A stretch of DNA of 58,521 nucleotides from Trichomonas tenax (taxonomy: Eukaryota; Parabasalia; Trichomonadida; Trichomonadidae): positions 1 through 58,521 of the forward strand of contig JALKBU010000229.1 of NCBI GenBank assembly GCA_023091735.1, written 5' to 3'. A model generated the notes under the pieces. It saw nothing but the letters and a program-made list of their open reading frames with translations. It did no database searches and was not told the DNA's origin. Positions 20,540 to 30,164 of the stretch are shown in pieces (positions within the stretch are counted from its first letter, which is position 1; the number at the start of each line of letters is the position of its first letter). A program made the position numbers and the translations under genes.

Positions 20540-22683
20540 TACGGGAATTGAATATGACTCGAATTAATTCAGAGTCATCATCAAAGCGCCGAGGAAATTA
20601 TCAGGTGACGTTATTATCAAACAGAGTGTTGAAATAATCTCAGGTGACATCAGCTTTGCCCAAAGCTCATTCTATGATTGCTTAAGCACAATAAAAACAC
20701 TCCGTTTTGAGATATGGAGTAAAATCACAAGTATTTCATCTTTTGCTTTTGCACGATCTTCTCTTGAAACAGTTGATTTTAATAACTGCGAGAATTTGCT
20801 AGAATTAAACAATTCGATTTTTTCAAGGTGCGCAAAGCTTTCATCTGTTACTTGACCTCCAAATCTTGTCACACTTGGAGGTGGAATATTTTATGAAACA
20901 ACATCACTAAAATCGATTGTCTTTCCGGATTAGCTTGAGGTAATTAATAGTTGAACATCCAATGATGCTAACACTTTCAGTTCAAATATTGAACAAGCAA
21001 ATTTTACTATTAATTCGAAACTAAGATCTCTTGGTAATAATGTCTTTTTAGGAACAAAAATCAAATCTTTATACATTACTAAAAGTTGCCGTATTGCTAC
21101 TGCTGCAGCATTTCAGAAGCCTCAATACAAGAATTTACTGTTCATTCTTCGAATCCATATTATAAAGCTGATGGAGATGTTCTTTTTTATGGTTCTAATA
21201 ATGAGACACTATTTTATGTTCTTGCGCAAGAACAGGCGAATACACTGTTCCCACATTTGTCAAAAGTATTGGTAGTCACTGCCTTCGAGGAAGTAATATA
21301 TCATCTATTAAATTTGGTGATCATCTCCTGGCAATATTTTCTTATGGTTTTGCGAAGACAAAAGCATTCTTATCAAAGATGGAATGTTATTCCAAAGTGA
21401 AAAGACGCAACTGACGGGGTATTTTGGATCTGTTGATGATGCAAATATCACAATTCCTGGGGAATGTCAATTGATCGGAGATTCTACATTTCAAAAATTA
21501 AATATATATTCATTGTCATTTCTATCGAACACTCCTGTCACAGTTGGATCTGGAACTTTTCGTCAATACACGATTTGGACAATTAGCTTTGACTCAGGTT
21601 TAACAAGCATTGTCCAAGCCTATTTCCGGAGTTGTGATAACCTATCGAAAGTTGATTTATCTTCAACGATTACAGAAATTCCAAATTATTGTTTTGAACG
21701 ATGCTACAATCTCAAATCAATTACATTGCCGTCAACAATAGAGAGAATTGGAATAAAGTCATTCTCGGAGTGTACGCTTCTCGGAAATATTGAGATAGAA
21801 AACACTGCTGTCTCTGTTATTGAATCAAATGCTTTCTATATGAGTGGCTTAAAATCGGCCAATCTTCCTTTAGCTTTGACAATCATCAACATTTATTCAT
21901 TCAAAGGAAGTAAAATAACGTCAACGATTGTTTGCTATGATATTCCAACACAATGCTTCAAAGATTGTGATCCACTCACAACTGTCACTCTCCTCGATGG
22001 TGTAGTCACAATATATGAGAATGCATTCGATTCGTGTTCGCATCTCGTTTCGATCACACTTCCTGTAACAATTCAACTGATTCGTGGATTCTCATTCCAG
22101 TTCTGTTACTCTCTTTCATCAGTGTCACTTGCCAAGGACTCGATCTTGAGAGACATCCACTGCGGCGCATTCGTCGGCTGCAGCAGTCTTACATCGATCA
22201 CACTTGATAGTCAAGACACTCGATTCCGATTCATGAACGGCGCACTCACAACATTCGCCGAAGACAGTGATCACATTCATCCCATCGAGTCCCATATCAA
22301 CGTTCATCGTCCTAACTGAGATGGTCTCAATCAACAACTACGCATTCATGCAATGCACAAATCTTCCACGAATTCTTTTCAACGGTAACAAAATCAAAAG
22401 CATCAGCATCAACGCCTTCACTGGATGCAGTCGCCTCGAATTCCTTTTCTTTGCTTCATCGAGTCTCCAATCCATCGGCGATGGCGCGTTTGAAGGCTGT
22501 CGCTCACTCAATGGCTGTGGCACCATCAGCTGTCCGCCAGATGTCAAAACGCGTTGCTTCGCAAAGTTCAATTTCAATGATCGCGTTTTCTCACAATCCT
22601 GCAGTCCTATTGAAGTCAAAACTTGTCGTGTCATATCATATCGTGCAACATCAGTCTTTGTATTCATAGCTATGATTTTATAA
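20540..22683 (+). pseudogene. BspA-like leucine-rich-repeat protein, decayed
   Basis: The plus strand reads as repeated LRR_5 (BspA/TpLRR) units throughout, such as FRSCDNLSKVDLSSTITEIP, FERCYNLKSITLPSTIERIG, FDSCSHLVSITLPVTIQLIR and FTGCSRLEFLFFASSSLQSI. The frame breaks at least three times. The 5' part (20540-21080) has in-frame stops, the frame used at 21086-21250 is lost by 21380, and the piece 21384-22319 is followed by 22267-22683 in another frame. The signal peptide and clean start are missing. The tail near 22640-22683 is hydrophobic, as in membrane-anchored members. Intact members are abundant trichomonad surface proteins implicated in adhesion. The clean 311-codon block suggests fairly recent decay. 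Confidence 0.85.
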
Positions 22684-22717
22684 CATAATATACTAATCGC
22701 TTTAAATAACAAACTCA

Positions 22718-24931
22718 TTATTGATAAAGCTCCAACAGTTCAACAAAATAACTGCTGTCGACGAATTTCTGCATTCCAAGATTAAGAACGAACAAAAAGT
22801 TCGTCAAAGAAGTCGAACATAAGTCCGATTCATCAGAGAGAAGGGATTTCTGAAGGTATGAGTGCCAAATGGAACACATATTCTGGAACGCGCTTTGCAC
22901 TTCTTCGGTTTCAATATACTGTGATTCGCGTTCCGAAAATAAAGGTGTAACATATAGAGTGAATTCCTTCGAATACAATAACAATACACTGTCAGTTTTG
23001 TTCTCATTTGTGAGAACATCATTGACAATGACAGTGAAAACATCATAAAGATCCTGCATGTCACTGTTAATGTGCTCGGAAAAGAAAATAAATATATTCA
23101 GAAGATTTCCGAAAGGATAATTTTCATCACATGAATAAAAAATGTTAACAAGTCTTTGCATAATGTTCTTGAATATTTCCATCAATATCTCCTCTTCATC
23201 TTCATAACTTATCAATATTTCATATATCGTGTCTAATGAATTTTCAGCAATAAATGAATCTGATTTGAATTCTTCGGCTCCAATAATGAAAATATGAAGA
23301 ATGTCAGGTAAAAATGGAACAACAAATGCTGAATAGTTCAAGCAAATTGTTTGCATGAGTGTGAAGAATGTTCTTGAGCGCACGATATCGATTAATTTAA
23401 GAAGAGAAGAAATAACAATAGGAACATTAATTTGTGGAATTATTTCTTCATCTTCAATAACTTTCTTGATAACTTTTGCTGCAAATATACCAATCAATGG
23501 ATTTTCCAATGTCGAATCATTGACGAGAATGTTTTCGCATAATGTAACGCCTTCCATTGGATTAAATTGCGGAATAATTAAAGAATATAAATTAAAAGCT
23601 GATAAGACTAAAGGATTTGAATCTGAATTAAAGCATTCGGTGCAAATTCCAACTAATGCTGCACTTAAATCTTGTGGAATTGCTTGCATCAGTTTAGTTC
23701 TGTTCCATATTATCGCTGAAATCAAAAATATCTTTGATTCAATGATTTCTATTCCTTCATTTCCAGAAGGTATCAAATAATTGATTATTGTTGAATTAAT
23801 TTCATCAATTTTTCCAATAATTGTTGCACAGAGAATTCTCGGCAAGTTGCAGTTCAATACTATCTCAAACTCAAGTTGCTGCTCTTTGTATATCAGTGGA
23901 TTTGCAATTATATCTTGAATATCTGATTCTTGCAAAATGCATTGATTGATTAAATAATTAATCAAATCATCGGAAATAATGTCTAAATCTATTTCATAGA
24001 ACAAAAGCTGATAAATAATGAACACAATGATGTTATTTATCTTCTTAGATTCTGCGTTTGTGGCAAGTTGCTTTATAATTGCGATAATTGGATGAATCGA
24101 AATAGTTTTGAACTGTTCTGCAAATGCACTTCGATAAGGATCAGCAAGTATATATGATTGGCTCTGTGATCCATAAAATTCTGAAATCATTGTCTTAAAT
24201 AATTTGAATATTTGATATTTCAGCTCAATATAAGACTCTGATTGGTTCTGCACAATCAAAATCTGTATTAGAACAACGATAAGCACTCCTAAATTCTCAT
24301 TCTGCGTTACAATCGATGAATTTTTGATTAAATACCTTAATGATTTGATAACGTAAATGCAGATATTGCAATCTATATCACTAACTGTACTATTTTCATA
24401 TGAAGAATCAAAATTATATCGATATGCATTATAAATGTTAAATAAAATCGAATCGAATTCTTCTGTAAACAATTTTCTTTCTTTGTTATGTGCATTCATT
24501 ATCCGTGTGCCAATGTATATGAAATATACCTTTTCTGGTGGCTCAGCACTGTTTAAAAACGATATTAAGATTTCATACCACCAAAGATTGCTCAATCGCT
24601 TCGTAATCAGTGAATCAAAGATATATGTCACTTTCCACTTCATGTTCTCATTGATACTAATGATTGTTTGAAATAATGTTTGAATTATGTTTATTTTTCC
24701 ATGATCAAGCCAAAATTCATCGACATTCCAATATCTTCGGACTGAGTTTTTGATTTCAATGATTAACAGGTCTTTAATCAAATCTTCGTATCCAACCATA
24801 TTCAAATCTTGTATTAATGCATGAATAAATGCTGGATTTGAGTGAAGCTCTGTCAATAAATTGCGTAATTCATCCAATTCTTCTTGATTTTGATCCCTGA
24901 TTCGAAGAAGAATCAATGGATCGAAATCCAT
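22718..24931 (-). CDS. Karyopherin-beta-like (importin/exportin) HEAT protein
   Basis: 737 residues from the ATG at 24929-24931. The N-terminus has the layout of an importin-beta N-terminal domain: a helix ending LLTELHSNPAFIHALIQD, then LIKDLLIIEIKNSVRRYW with the conserved late Trp. In family members this helix pair contacts Ran-GTP. The remainder is a run of amphipathic helices with the hydrophobic pattern of HEAT repeats and an acidic loop near 500 (EDEEEIL, NENKTDS). It most resembles the importin-7/8 and CSE1 group, but is 200-300 residues shorter than those, so either the C-terminal arch is missing or divergence is high. It would carry cargo across the nuclear pore. Recognition rests on pattern rather than on a unique motif, so a different HEAT protein remains possible. 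Confidence 0.55.
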   Translation of the reverse strand: MDFDPLILLRIRDQNQEELDELRNLLTELHSNPAFIHALIQDLNMVGYEDLIKDLLIIEIKNSVRRYWNVDEFWLDHGKINIIQTLFQTIISINENMKWKVTYIFDSLITKRLSNLWWYEILISFLNSAEPPEKVYFIYIGTRIMNAHNKERKLFTEEFDSILFNIYNAYRYNFDSSYENSTVSDIDCNICIYVIKSLRYLIKNSSIVTQNENLGVLIVVLIQILIVQNQSESYIELKYQIFKLFKTMISEFYGSQSQSYILADPYRSAFAEQFKTISIHPIIAIIKQLATNAESKKINNIIVFIIYQLLFYEIDLDIISDDLINYLINQCILQESDIQDIIANPLIYKEQQLEFEIVLNCNLPRILCATIIGKIDEINSTIINYLIPSGNEGIEIIESKIFLISAIIWNRTKLMQAIPQDLSAALVGICTECFNSDSNPLVLSAFNLYSLIIPQFNPMEGVTLCENILVNDSTLENPLIGIFAAKVIKKVIEDEEIIPQINVPIVISSLLKLIDIVRSRTFFTLMQTICLNYSAFVVPFLPDILHIFIIGAEEFKSDSFIAENSLDTIYEILISYEDEEEILMEIFKNIMQRLVNIFYSCDENYPFGNLLNIFIFFSEHINSDMQDLYDVFTVIVNDVLTNENKTDSVLLLYSKEFTLYVTPLFSERESQYIETEEVQSAFQNMCSIWHSYLQKSLLSDESDLCSTSLTNFLFVLNLGMQKFVDSSYFVELLELYQ

Positions 24932-25235
24932 TTTTTAAAAAAACTTATCAATAAGCAGCCGTGGTACTAAAATGTGCTTTTTATAAAGATTTTTGATTTT
25001 TTGTTGTTTCGATAGGAATTTGATTATTGGGAAATAGAATGATGTATCTATTAAAAGTGCAATCAGTGGTCCCTTCCTGGTGCTTTCCTGCTATTAAAAA
25101 AACATCGAAAAGAAAAATAAAATTATCAAAAAAAAAATTACATTTTATATTGGACCCTGTAACTACATAACAGAGGTCATTATGGTTATAGTAAATCTAA
25201 ATTTTAACATGCTTGTAATTATTGAAGAAATAATA
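24932..25235. other. Intergenic, no gene seen
   Basis: About 300 AT-rich bases holding the upstream region of the karyopherin-like gene and the 3' flank of the next gene. Nothing recognised. Confidence 0.5.
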
Positions 25236-26534
25236 TTAAATTTCGGTGAATTCGCCAAAGTTCTTCCTAATTGCCTCTAAATATTCTTCTCTCTTCTCAA
25301 GATTGTTTGGATGGCAAATGTGAATTTGGAAATCAACGAATTGATCTTCAGAGCTGATTTCTCGTCTGATAGCGATGACATGATACTTTCTCGACTCCTT
25401 TTGGAGTAAAGATTCTGATCCAGAGAACTTGTGCTTATCAATTCTCTTGAATTGAAGTGTCGAAATTTTGTTATTGGAAATAATAGAAATAAACTTCTTG
25501 ACTTGGTTTGCAATATATTCTGCTTTGATGTATTTTGTATCTGCGAACTTCAGAATGAAATCATCTCCAGATTTTGTAACTCCGGCATAAAATGGAGCAA
25601 TAAGGAGAAGTTGGATCATATTAGCATCCATTTGTTTCTTGTTGTATGATCCTTGAGATTCTTTATCTATGTTGCAAAGCTCTATGAGATATGAAAACAT
25701 TAATTTTGGAATCTTGATTTCAGCTTTTGTAAATTGCTCTGGTTTGGCTGCATATTGGTTTAAATCTGGATAGAAGAGGTAATTGGTCGCTAATTCTTGG
25801 ATTTTCGCTGCGTCTTGAAATGTTGAAGATTTTGGTTTTGACAAAGAGAGTGAAACAAATTCGGAGATAAATATTTCTTCGACGCTAAGTGGATAGACAT
25901 ATTTGATAATTTCGTTTGTGAATGAAGAAATTGCATAAGGAACACTGAAAACAGCTTTGGACATGAATGTAACGGTCGCGTCGTTATTTTGTTGAGTAAC
26001 TTTAATTTTGTGTGGTGTGAAAGGTGTTTTCGGCAGGCCATTGAATTGAGATAAATCAACGTCTTTAATTGTAACGTTTTTGCCCTCTTCAGATGCTGCA
26101 ACATACTTTTGTTTCATTGATGCTTCGTCGTAATCTTTAATTGCTGGGAGCGAAATCTCAGGAAGATTTTCTGGCTTTGGCAATTCGACTTCTGCTGGTT
26201 TGATTGCTGGTTTCGGTATAGAAACAGGAGCAGACTTTGTTGTTTCAACTGGAGTGGATTTTTGTGCTGGTTTTGGTTCTGTTTTTGGTGTTGGTGCAAC
26301 AGTTGGTTTTGGAGGCGGATTTGTTGTTTGTGGCTTTGGAACTGGTTTTTCTTCCTTTAGGCGCTCTGGAGCTTGATCCGGATCATTTTTATCTTCACGA
26401 CAGAATATGAGGCAATTTACAGTGTTGGGAATGTTTAATTTTTTCCTAATTCTCGTAAGCATCTCAAGAGCCTCTGGACTGTACTCTATAAATGCATTGT
26501 TTCCAATAACTTTATGCTTGATAATGTTAGTCAT
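25236..26534 (-). CDS. Protein of unknown function with Pro-rich linker
   Basis: 432 residues, ATG at 26532-26534. A small N-terminal unit (about 1-45) is followed by a Pro/Lys/Thr-rich linker (about 55-130, repeated PKP and TPK steps). A folded alpha/beta region (about 150-432) follows, with well-formed hydrophobic strands such as AVFSVPYAI, MIQLLLIAPFYAGV and YHVIAIRREIS. No catalytic motif, zinc-binding set or membrane span is seen. The linker is encoded by cleanly degenerate codons and not by a simple DNA repeat, which supports real coding. Two TTTACAnnTGACA-like motifs lie just upstream on the same strand. I do not recognise the family. Confidence 0.75.
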   Translation of the reverse strand: MTNIIKHKVIGNNAFIEYSPEALEMLTRIRKKLNIPNTVNCLIFCREDKNDPDQAPERLKEEKPVPKPQTTNPPPKPTVAPTPKTEPKPAQKSTPVETTKSAPVSIPKPAIKPAEVELPKPENLPEISLPAIKDYDEASMKQKYVAASEEGKNVTIKDVDLSQFNGLPKTPFTPHKIKVTQQNNDATVTFMSKAVFSVPYAISSFTNEIIKYVYPLSVEEIFISEFVSLSLSKPKSSTFQDAAKIQELATNYLFYPDLNQYAAKPEQFTKAEIKIPKLMFSYLIELCNIDKESQGSYNKKQMDANMIQLLLIAPFYAGVTKSGDDFILKFADTKYIKAEYIANQVKKFISIISNNKISTLQFKRIDKHKFSGSESLLQKESRKYHVIAIRREISSEDQFVDFQIHICHPNNLEKREEYLEAIRKNFGEFTEI

Positions 26535-26728
26535 TAGGAATTTTGGAAAAGTGGCTCTTTTGTCATTTGTAAACTCATATTGTCAGATATATTTATTTTT
26601 GTCAGTTGTAAATTCATTTTGTCAGGAAGATCATTCTTGAAGCTATTATATGGATATTCAAGTTTCTTTTGTTTTATTAGATAGTATGTGTTTAGTATAA
26701 CGTTGACTTTTAATCTCAAACATATTAA

Positions 26729-27865
26729 CTAATAGAAAAAATTTACAGATAGAACACAAGAATAAAAATGCAATATGAAGAAAACTAATATAAGGTAGCA
26801 CATGCCGCGTGTAAAACTAGAAGTAACTTTATCGAGATTCTCTCTGGTAACATCCAATTCTGCTTGTGTGACATTTTTCTGCTCTTCCATAGCAGTTAAT
26901 TCCTCTTTTGTTTTATTCGATCTCTTTTGGGTGTCTTTCAATTCAGATTGTGCATTTGCAAATTTCTTTTGGGTGTCTTTCAATTCAGATTGTGCACTTT
27001 CGAATTTCTTTTGGACTTGCTCTAATTCTGTTTGACATTTTTGTAATTCTGCTTCAACACTTTGTAACTTGTTTCTGATTCCTGATTTGTTGATAAGGTG
27101 GTCAGTAATAAATTGTAAAAATTCGGTCTGTTCGGGAATAATTCTGCTATATCCGGTAAAAGCATAGTCAGGTGGACATTTATGGTATTTATCTTCTGAG
27201 CTAAGAAGTTTAGAAATGTTTACAGGTCGTGAACGATTGCTCGAAAGAATGTATTCGATAAGTTGAAGATTTGATGAAAGATAACAAAGATGGAGAATGT
27301 TTTGGCCATGGATGTTGGTTGCAGTTAGAAGAGAATGGCATTTACCAATAAGGCGGTCAAAAATAGAAACACAGGAAAAGTTTTTGTTGAAACAACAAAG
27401 ATGAACTAAATTGTTGCAGTCATTGTCAACTTGTTGGATGCTGTATTCGTTGATGCTAAGAAAATATGAAAGAATATCTAACTGGCCGTAAATCACTGAA
27501 AGTTGGATTGGTGAGAAGGGGAATTGGTCGAATGTTTTTGTTGCCAAGTACCCAATACCACGGATGCTCTTTATTGTGTCAATGTCACCGCATTTGATCA
27601 GTTCTTTGATCCGAAGACTCTGTTTTGGAAGCTCTGACAAAAAAAAAATGCTGTCAAATTATTTTTTCAGATAAAACAATTCATTTTCACGTCTTCTCTT
27701 TTTGTTGATTTTTGTTTTGCTCTTTGTAATTGCATTACATGGTTGGAAGTATATCATTGAGAAACTGGGCTGATTAGTCATATGTTCTTTATGTTCTATA
27801 AAAAAATATATTTTTAAATTTGGCTGCAAAATGTCAGTATTCAATTTTTCAACGAGAAAATCCAT
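26729..27865 (-). pseudogene. Ankyrin-repeat protein with C-terminal anchor, one internal stop
   Basis: Two pieces in one frame are separated by a single TAA (27659-27661). The first (ATG 27863-27865) runs to LFYLKK; the second resumes with FDSIFFLSELPKQSL. The second piece holds ankyrin repeats of the trichomonad type (FPFSPIQLSVIYGQLDILSY, CNNLVHLCCFNKNF, HGQNILHLCYLSSNLQLIEY). A coiled coil follows, with the tandem unit QSELKDTQK(K/R), and a hydrophobic tail (CYLILVFFILHFYSC) typical of a tail anchor. The second piece has no usable ATG of its own, so without readthrough the ankyrin part is not made. An A/T homopolymer (27642-27650) sits next to the stop and would be a place to check for sequencing error. 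If intact it would be a cytoplasmic protein anchored in an internal membrane. Confidence 0.75.
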
Positions 27866-27968
27866 AGCCAGTCCTTTTCTTGCGAAGCTGAGCGACGGTT
27901 TTTCTCTTTACCTGTAGCTGATTCATTCCCTTCCAAACAGTCTCCGGAGCTACTCCTTTCAGTCCTGA
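27849..27968 (-). pseudogene. Orphan coding remnant, ~39 codons
   Basis: An open stretch on the minus strand with no ATG at its start reads GVAPETVWKGMNQLQVKRK and TVAQLRKKRTGYGFSR, then stops. Codons are strikingly rich in third-position G/C for this region, as in highly expressed genes. It overlaps the first codons of the ankyrin gene in another frame. It resembles the end of a conserved basic protein, but I cannot name the family. A duplicated gene end left next to the ankyrin gene is the simplest reading. Confidence 0.45.
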
Positions 27969-30164
27969 TTAGATCTAAGATTTGAAATTCTTTAACAGCA
28001 ATACATATGTTTAGTTGTTTCTTATGAATTTACACTCAGTTTTTAATAGAATGATAGTACAATGGATTCAATAATTACATTTTTTCCCTAGAATATATTT
28101 CGATTTGGTAAAATATATCGAATTAAACAAAGTTAAGTGTATAGAAATCAGTGAAATACTATATAAAGCAGATTGGTGGGTAATATACCTACATATTCCG
28201 CAATTTAAATAATCAAAAGGAATATATCAAAAAAATAGACTGATTTGTTTTGCTAACTACTTCCATTTATCATTTCCTGTTAAATTAAGTTCAAAAGCAC
28301 TTATATAACTATAATAATTGTTGATTATATATATGTGGAAAAGTTATAATCTAAACAATATTGATTTTTATGAGCATGCAACTATAGTCTGTTTTAATAC
28401 ATTATTTATTTTATCAATAAATGTTTGTATAAAATGTCGAAAATTAAAATAAAACGAAGATTTTTGAGTTTTGCTCCTCAAATTCTTAACAACTTTAATT
28501 GTTTCTTCATCATTCCAATGTGAGACAAAATGTACGTTATAACTTGCTATTAGCTTGTTTGTAATGAACTTATGAGCCACGCACTATTTCGTGCAAAAAT
28601 TATTTAAGATAAATTAGAAATGAAGATACGATAAAAATTGATATAAAAATCAAATGAAAACTAAGAGCAATATGCGAACAGTGGGTTACTTGTATTAATT
28701 AGCAAGTTTAATCTGATTTTGAAAAAAAAATGTAATTTCAATATATTCGAAATAATATGCTTTTTAGAGAAAATTTAATGAGTTGCGATAATATCGAAGA
28801 TTGAGAATTCTTGAATGAAGCACCACTAGTTTTTCACTGGCAAAAGCAATGACTGCACTGATTGATTCTTGGAACTAGTGAAAAACTAGTGGAGAACGCA
28901 TTACCACATTTGGTAGCGCACGTATAAGTTTAAAATTAGTAAATAAGGGGATAGGGGATGCATCTTAAATTTCCTTTTTATGGGTAAATTTGAATGGTGT
29001 CTTCTATCGTCACAATTTTTTTGGTGTCCAACATAACCTTAGACACTCTCAAATTTTGAATGGTGTATAACTGTTTTTGATACATCATTCAAAAAATTTG
29101 AAATGCAAGATAATAAGAAATATGCAGCCTATTTAATTTAAATTTTCGCATTTTCCAAGAATTACAAAGTAAAAGTTTTAAAATGCAAAAAGTAACTTTT
29201 GTTTCATGATTTTTTAAATTTTAAAACACAAATATTCAATTCATCACAAATTAATTGTAAAGTTCTCATTTGTGTCAAACGTTGGACTCACAAAAGTTGA
29301 ATCAATCTCACAAATCTCTAAAACTTCAAAATTATTATAGTCATACATTGCTGGAACAATTCAAGTTGATAATTATCAATTTCAATTTGTCACATTTTTA
29401 AAACTGCTCGATTTTGAATGACCACGATTAAAAATTTCAATAATTTACATAGCCCCTGATATACATAATTTGCTAATTAGAATGTATTCATTAAGGTTTT
29501 ATTTTTCTCAAAATGAAAGGGTTTGATAAATATTATGTTATTATTCGTCACTTTTTAGGAAAAATACAGGGTTAGAACACAAAAAATGAGGGAGATCAAT
29601 GGCTAAAAAGGGGTATAAATCAATATAAAGGGGATGTTTTCGTGGATAAAACAGGGGAAATGGGAGAAAAATGGGGGTGATAATAGAGAGGGTTTATCAA
29701 ATTTTATCAGGTGGTAGTGTAAGTATTGCAGAGTAATGAATGAATATTTGGGTTTTTTTTTCGAGTTCGCAATGCGTGCGATCTGTAAATCGGAAAAATC
29801 CGCGCGCATCAAAAAATACTCAATGCGCACATCTATACATAGTGATATATATTTACCCAAAAAGTTCGAAAAAGTCTATTTTATTTTCACATATTTCCCA
29901 AAAAAAAACAAAATAACCTTAGAATTTGAGAGGATGTCAAATTGGTTGAAGTGCACCTTAACAATTTCATTAATGATTTATTCATGAATTCAAACTTCAA
30001 ATACATTGATTTGATTCATTGAATATGGATAACTACATGATTTTACATCTTCGAAAGTCCAATTTATTAATCGAAAACATAAAATCTGAGATTATATAGA
30101 AATAAAATGAAATCGAGAACTTACAAAAAAATAAGTCATAAAATAAATTTACTCTAATATATAA
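27969..30164. other. Intergenic, no gene called
   Basis: About 2.2 kb of AT-rich DNA. It contains the 16-bp hairpin at 28823-28892, a short inverted pair near 29050-29100 (AAATTTTGAATGGTGTA against TACATCATTCAAAAAATTT), and small frames (28368-28580 and 29603-29860 minus) that lack convincing composition; the second starts at a non-ATG codon. Confidence 0.5.
28823..28892. repeat. Perfect 16-bp inverted repeat (hairpin)
   Basis: CCACTAGTTTTTCACT (28823-28838) is the exact reverse complement of 28877-28892, with a 38-nt loop. The arms contain the palindrome ACTAGT. It may be a small foldback element or structured transcript; no gene lies within 700 bp. Confidence 0.75.

Noticed and set aside
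26729..27640. Independent ankyrin gene starting at 27640
   Set aside because: That start codon is TTG and the frame is continuous, apart from one TAA, with the piece that has an ATG at 27863-27865.
29603..29860. 85-codon minus-strand frame
   Set aside because: Non-ATG start, no domain, lies in an AT-rich desert.
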